From positions 1,203,550 through 1,215,012 of the forward strand of contig PJRA01000493.1 in NCBI GenBank assembly GCA_016987375.1: 11,463 nucleotides of DNA, written 5' to 3'. This document shows positions 1 to 5,600 of the stretch, piece after piece. Under the pieces are notes generated by a model. That model saw only the letters and a program-made list of their open reading frames with translations, made no database searches and was not told the DNA's origin. Each line of letters begins with the position of its first letter. Position 1 is the stretch's first letter. The translations under genes and the position numbers were made by a program. Source of the DNA: Brachionus koreanus (Eukaryota; Rotifera; Eurotatoria; Ploima; Brachionidae).

Positions 1-297
1 TTGAACTGTTAATACGTTAATTTTTTTTTTAAATTTATTTTTCAATTTATTTCGCTGAAAAATTTACAAATTTTGAATGAATTTAAGGTATACTTGATAA
101 AAATTTGTTCATTTGAAATTTATTTTTATTGTACTTGGTTGACACGAACTAAATGAATAAAATACAATAAAAAAATATTCAATTGTTAAAGAAATTAGCT
201 ATTGTTTCAGGCAAACTGAGGCTTATGATTATAAAAATTATTTTATAAAAAAAATTTTTTTTTTTTTTATATCAAATATTTCAAATGTAAAAAAAAA

Positions 298-560
298 TTA
301 ATCTAGTTTTTGATTTGCAAAATTTGGCAAAAATTTTTTGTTGTGTTGAATTATGCATAGCCATTCTATTCTGTCCTTTGCGGTAATTTCTTCAATTCGC
401 CATGTGAGTTTCCATCTGTTTAAGTACATGGTCATTTAAATAGTCTTCTGAGTTTTGTGTTTGAGATAGGCTTAGTTTGAAGTCTATTTCTGAGAAAATC
501 CTTACTAATCACGCTTTTTAGATTGGTAAAGTATCTGACGCATCTAAGATTTTTCTTCAG
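298..560 (-). pseudogene. Unidentified pair of overlapping open frames, probably a decayed coding remnant
   Basis: On the minus strand, 560-432 is open for 42 codons (ending in LRRLFK, then TGA). A second frame, 435-298, begins at an ATG overlapping that stop and runs 45 codons (containing RWKLTWRIEEITAKDRIEWL). The composition is protein-like (Trp, Arg, Ile/Glu mix) rather than the Lys/Phe/Asn output of AT-rich noise, and a single-base shift would join the two. I do not recognise the family. The next feature downstream is an RT remnant on the same strand, so this may be part of a retroelement, but the residues expected after the RT palm are not seen. It could also be chance. Confidence 0.25.
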
Positions 561-627
561 AAACTAGTCAAGTTTTTTGTTAATTAAAATTACTTCATGC
601 AACAAATTTAATAATTAAAAAAAATAC

Positions 628-967
628 TCAAATACCTTTTTATAGTGCATTCATTTTGCCCGTGCACTTTTTACTTGACCAGTTCACTTTAAATCAGATG
701 ATAAAATCACACCCTAAATCACTCTTACAGTTAGTAACCTCTGGTGTGACATACCCACTTTCTTCATTGCTTTGAGCATAACTTTACATTTTTTAGCACA
801 CAACCCATTCTCCATATCTGGATCCATTCACAAATTGCATCTAAATCTTTCTGTAACTTCATTTTTTCTTAAACTTGATTAACAATAACTTAGATTTTAG
901 AGTCATCTGCATGCATCTGCATCTTACCGTATTTTATCAAATAAAAAAAAGTTGCGTCATCAAAGTG
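628..967 (-). pseudogene. LINE-type reverse transcriptase remnant, CR1/Jockey-like, antisense
   Basis: Read on the minus strand, it shows the RT catalytic-box region with HADDSK at 913-896 (His-Ala-Asp-Asp; family norm FADDTK). Then comes LQKDLDAICEWIQIWRMG (about 856-803), matching the well-known segment after the catalytic Asp pair in CR1/Jockey-type LINE polymerases. Further on are SDLG (723-712), matching the KDLGV block, and KMNAL (about 660-640). Several stops and at least two frame changes interrupt it, so it cannot make a polymerase. Only the back half of the palm and the start of the thumb remain. It is a different family from the remnant at 1577-1925. Recognition rests on motif order and spacing read by eye. 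Confidence 0.75.
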
Positions 968-1576
968 ATTCTTCTATTCGAAAATATTTTTGTCTAAAAA
1001 GTGACTAAAATAAAAGAAATTTATCCATCTTTTTTTCTTCTATTGGAAACAAGAAAATACATGCTTTACATAGCAAAAGACTGGTGAATTTTCTTTTAAA
1101 CGAGTCATATTTTATTGAGAAAAGCAACTCAAATAAATGGAAATTTTTGTCTCAAATACTATCAAGTTTTTCTATTTGTGTTTACTTGTATTTGATGAAA
1201 TCCGATAATTGAAATTATAGCATCTCTGCTTCTACAGGGAACTCAGCAATGTGTTTTCAATTTTGAACACTTTAACAGTGGGAGAAACAACAGTTTTTTC
1301 ACTTTTTTACATCTACAGAACAAATTTATAATCAAAAGTTATAAAATTTTTTATTTTTATTGGAAATTTTGAATGGAATTTCACATTGTCAATAGTTTAT
1401 TTCTAAATTGGATGACTTCAACTTCAACTTCTTTATATTATTTAAGTTTTATGTAATGGAACGTTGAAGTGACATGAGACTAGGAAGTTTTTAAATACAT
1501 GTGTATATAGATTAATCAAGCTTGTAAATATATATACAATTTTTAAAATTTGAACGAATAATGCATCCAAACTATT

Positions 1577-1925
1577 AACTCTCTATTTCATTGATTATTC
1601 TGGCTTTACTGGTATTTAGCCAAAATACTCTTGCTTTTTTAAAAGAGAATTAATCAAAAATTGTGCCCAACGATACCACTTCTTCACAAACCTTATAGTA
1701 AATGGCCGGAATAAGTTGGTATTGATGCAGTGGAAGCTCAATCTTGTGATATTTTTAAAGCAAAAATAGACAAAAATTTTCATAATATTTTTTGCACATA
1801 ATCTGTTGTCAGATTTTACGCATTTTATGCGTTGCAATAAGTCACTTTACAATACTAAATAATTAATTGTAAATAGAGTTGTTAGATAAATGTATAGGAC
1901 CAAGAATAAATCCTTGAGAAACTGC
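1577..1925 (-). pseudogene. Second LINE-type reverse transcriptase remnant, antisense
   Basis: On the minus strand it opens with AVSQGFILGP (1925-1896), the RT motif normally written as VPQGSILGPLLF. After about 75 degraded codons with several stops it reaches LIPAIYYKVCEEVVSLGTIFD at about 1715-1653, matching the 'V..LGv.fD' block after the palm. That is followed by FSFKKA and SKARIINEIES (ending about 1577), in place of the usual 'LsfkkHi' and 'kasrii' segments. The Asp-Asp catalytic box expected between the two blocks was not found and is probably deleted or mutated. This is a dead insertion in the presumed 5' intron. Assignment to a LINE is fairly secure; clade is not determined. Confidence 0.6.
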
Positions 1926-2463
1926 AAAAACTTAGAACATTTAATTTATTTTTTAATAACTACCATTTTTTTTAATTCAATAAATCTTTTTCGTACAAAA
2001 AAAAATCAAAGAAATGAACAGAAAAACCGATCTTCTTCAAAATTTTTTGTTTGTTCTGTCATATGAATCGCATGGCTAGACTGAACTTGATCAGTTTAAC
2101 TTGATCATAATCGGGATTTTTGTTGAATATTCTCAACTGCGTTGACTTAGTTTAAAAGTGCGATTTTTATTTTTTTTAAATATTTAAGAAAATTATTTTA
2201 GTCTGTAAAAAGTAAATAAATAGATTTTCAGTGTTTAAATTAAAAGATTGTTTAAATTGAATTTAGTGATCAGTCTGAAAATTTAAAAAATAAGTTTTTT
2301 TACATCTTAAATTTTTTTATAAATTTAAAAAAAAATGGGACAAACAAAATATATGGTTTTTTTGATAAAAAAACAGAGGAAAATTACGACAGAAACAAAT
2401 TTCTTCATATTTTAGAGACTAATAATTTTTTTTATGAAAACTGACTAATTTTTTTTTGGCTAG

Positions 2464-2640
2464 ATACACTTGCTGATAAGGCCGGCCTAAAAAAAGGCGA
2501 TCTAGTCACCGAAATAAATGAATCGTGTACAAATAACCTAAATAATGAACAATTACGAAAACTAATGAGACAACGATTGCAAGTGAATTCAATTTCAATG
2601 AAAGTTCTTAGCCAACAAAGACAAGGCCAAGAGTTTGAAA
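2464..2640 (+). CDS. LMO7: Exon A: C-terminal half of PDZ domain
   Basis: Acceptor TTTGGCTAG ends at 2463 and donor GTATGT starts at 2641. Two bases complete a split codon, then 58 codons, then one base. The peptide runs LADKAGLKKGDLVTEING-like (here NESC), then EQLRKLMRQRL and ISMKVLS. This is the alpha1/beta4, alpha2 and beta6 stretch of a PDZ domain (family norm 'A.kaGLk.GD.vl.iNg'). The carboxylate-binding loop and beta2 strand must lie in an upstream exon. The minus-strand open frame over this exon is a shadow. Confidence 0.85.
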
Positions 2641-5600
2641 GTATGTAGACTCTTTTTGCGTATATGCACATATGCGTACTAACCGAGTCGAATTTCAAAG
2701 TGACCGAGTTTGGGCTCACGAAATTTTAATTAAGCTAAAAATTTATTTTGCTTTAACCAAAAACACTAGCCTCTTTACTAATATAAATAGAATCAAGTCA
2801 AGAATTAATTTTTTATTTAGAATTGTATTTTATTATCAAAAGTCAGAAAGCTTCTTGTACCAAAAAAAAATTGTTTTTGTTAACGCTCGTATCGTTTTAG
2901 ATTGTACCATTTAAAGCGTTGTTGTAAAGAAAGATTGAAAATCGCTTTCAGCTGGCTCTGTTTTTTTCCAGCTGGAGCACATAAAAAAAATTATTGAACT
3001 AATGCATTTTTCTTCTCAAAATAATCTAGTCTAAAAAACTCAATTTTCGTTCTCAATTTATCTATTAATTATTTCTGCACATGACATTGTTTTTTTATCT
3101 TTATTCATTTTTTTTTTGTAACATTATTATTTTTTTTAAATATTTTTTTAAAGTTAAAATATATCTAGGAAACAAATAAAATAAATGTATCTAATAAACA
3201 AAAATAGATATTTTTTAATTGCAAATTATAGGCGAGATTTTTATCAAGAACTTGCGAAAAAAAATTTTTTTTGTCTTGTTAATGCAAGCAATTAACATTC
3301 TAGTCACAAATTGAGCCTAATGTCATTGAACAAACTGATCAGTTTATAAGTATACAATTTTTTTTCTATTGTCACAAAATTTACTAATAAAATAGAAAAC
3401 AAAAGGTCTTAATTTCGTTTATTTATTTATGTCTAAATTTATGATTTAATTTATTATTTTGTTTATTAATAAAAACCATTGTTAAATCTAACCATTTTAG
3501 TTCTAACTAAAAATTACTAAGATTTAAATTATTTTTTTTCTAATAGATTAACATTTATTTTGTTTAGACCTAAGCGGGGATAAAGCCGAAACTAGAAGTC
3601 ACAGCGAGCTGCCCACTGCTCTGAGTCCAAGCTCAAGCGATCACTCAACTCCGACCATTTCTTCGATAACTTCAAATCCGTTGCTTAGTCAACACAAACA
3701 AGCCGATTACCATCAAATAGTTGCGCCTAAGCCGTTCAAAAAAGCCTATTCAACATCCATTCAGGTACTCATTTTTTTAAATGAATCTAAATTTATTAAG
3801 CCCAATCTTAATCTTGCTTCATTTATCTCCAATTAGTTGGGATTTACTATCTGTGCTAAAATGAAAATAGAAAAAAAAATTGTATTAAAAAAATTTTATT
3901 TATTTTTTGTCCAAATGATAGACAGAGGATATGAACGCTGAGAGTTTGATTGAAAAAAGAAAAAATCAATTGAATTTTATTCTTAATTGGACGCTTAATT
4001 CGAACACAGTATTGGCCGAGAGCATTTCGCCTCAATCATCAAAGTCGTCTTCCATTGATGATCTGGCCGAAAAAAAAAATCAAATACTATCAAACTCTCT
4101 GTCTGATCATCATCAAAATTCTTTAGATAGTTTAAGTGAAATTAAAAAGGTAATTGATAATTAAATTTCAATACTAGCTAGTTGCTCTAGGCATAAAAAA
4201 AAACTCAATTAGGAAACCACTTGCTGCCAGTGCTCCGATCTTTCTTCTTCTTTCGGACAACTGCAGCCGCATAATCAACTCAAGTCTCAATTAATAAACC
4301 TATTCTTAATTTTAGACTGCACAAGATCTTTAATCACGTCCTAATATCTGCTCACTAAACAACTCGGACCCGTTGATATTTCGGAAGGCACAGGATTCAC
4401 TCATTTTTTAAAGAAAAAAAAAAAATTTTTTTAACAAAATTTATTTAAAAAAATTGAAAATAATTGTTGACTTGTGCCTGCCGAAACGAGGGTTTTCATC
4501 GACTTGTATATAGCTAAACCCATACACAGGACCTAAATTCTTGGCTATTCTAACCTATCAAGTAAACTAATTAAAGTGTTTTTTTAACTGTTTTGTGATA
4601 CAAATAGAAACATATCTTTTAGATCAATGTTTAATCAATAACTATTTTAGATTAATATTTAGATAGAAATTTTAAAATTTTGACAATAGAATAATTTTTT
4701 TTGCTTTTAGTCTAATGAATCTGAAGTGAAAAGTGAAAAATGTTGCGATGACACTGACCATGATAACGACGACGACGACCTGCTGCACTCACCCTCACCG
4801 CCACCAGTGCCAACTACTGAGCCACCACCGCTGCCCTCCAGTAAAGCTGATAACCCCACGCATCAAATTAAAAAGGCATTGCTCGACAACATGAAGTCTA
4901 TTGAGAGCTGGAAACAAGAACAAGAAGAGCTAATGAAACGAAAATATGAAGAAGAGCAAAAGAGAATTGAATTGAGTCTTAAATTGGACCTTAATCGCGT
5001 AAAAGAAGAAGAAATTCAAAGAAGAGAACAAGTAAGCTAATTTTTCTAAATTGAAAATATAATCTCTCAAAATAAAACTAAATTAAAAGATTAAGTTAAT
5101 TTATAAGTTGGTAAGTAATGTTTGAATTAAAGTTGCATGCTAATCGTTAACAGATTGCGTACAATTTACGATTAAAATTAATTTTATTTAATAAAATTTT
5201 CAAATTAATTTAAATTGATTGATAAATATTTTAAATTTTTTTCTAATTTTTTGCTAACACTGGTAGAAGCGCTAAGTTTTTTCAAGTCTATTTGAAAAAA
5301 AATATTTTAGTTTTCTTTCCATCAAAAAAAAAAAGACTGATAAGTTTTTTAGTCTGTCATTGATCAGACCTTTTTTAATAATTATTTTTAATAAGTAGAC
5401 TTCAATTTGCAAATAAAAAACACTGCTTCTTCCAAAGTTAATTTTCAATAAATCTTGTATGTAATCAGAATGTAATTTAATTTATCTGCTTTTAAGCTCT
5501 TAAATAGAAGAAAAAATTAAAAATTAAAGATTGAATTATTTAAAAAACATGAACATTTTTAGGCAGTTTTTGATGCATTCAAAGAGGAAAAAATTTAATG

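Larger units (their letters stand above)
1..2463. other. AT-rich DNA upstream of the first recognised exon, presumed 5' intron
   Basis: No plus-strand exon could be supported here. The exon at 2464 starts with a split codon and with the second half of a PDZ domain, so an upstream exon must exist. No Gly-Phe-type PDZ start followed by a phase-1 donor was found, so this stretch is probably one long intron. It contains the minus-strand remnants at 298-560, 628-967 and 1577-1925. The gaps 1-297, 968-1576 and 1926-2463 show only A/T runs and short open frames of no recognisable kind. Confidence 0.5.

Noticed and set aside
628..1925. One single LINE covering both antisense RT remnants
   Set aside because: Each carries its own post-palm block (SLGTIFD-type in one, SDLG-type in the other), which are alternatives for the same region, so they cannot be parts of one polymerase.
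2432..2719. Minus-strand open frame of 95 codons
   Set aside because: It lies opposite the PDZ exon and spans both of its splice sites; the plus-strand reading gives a recognisable domain, this one does not.
2672..2914. Plus-strand open frame of 80 codons
   Set aside because: It starts just inside intron 1, has no recognisable content and shows the Ile/Lys/Phe/Asn bias of AT-rich noise.
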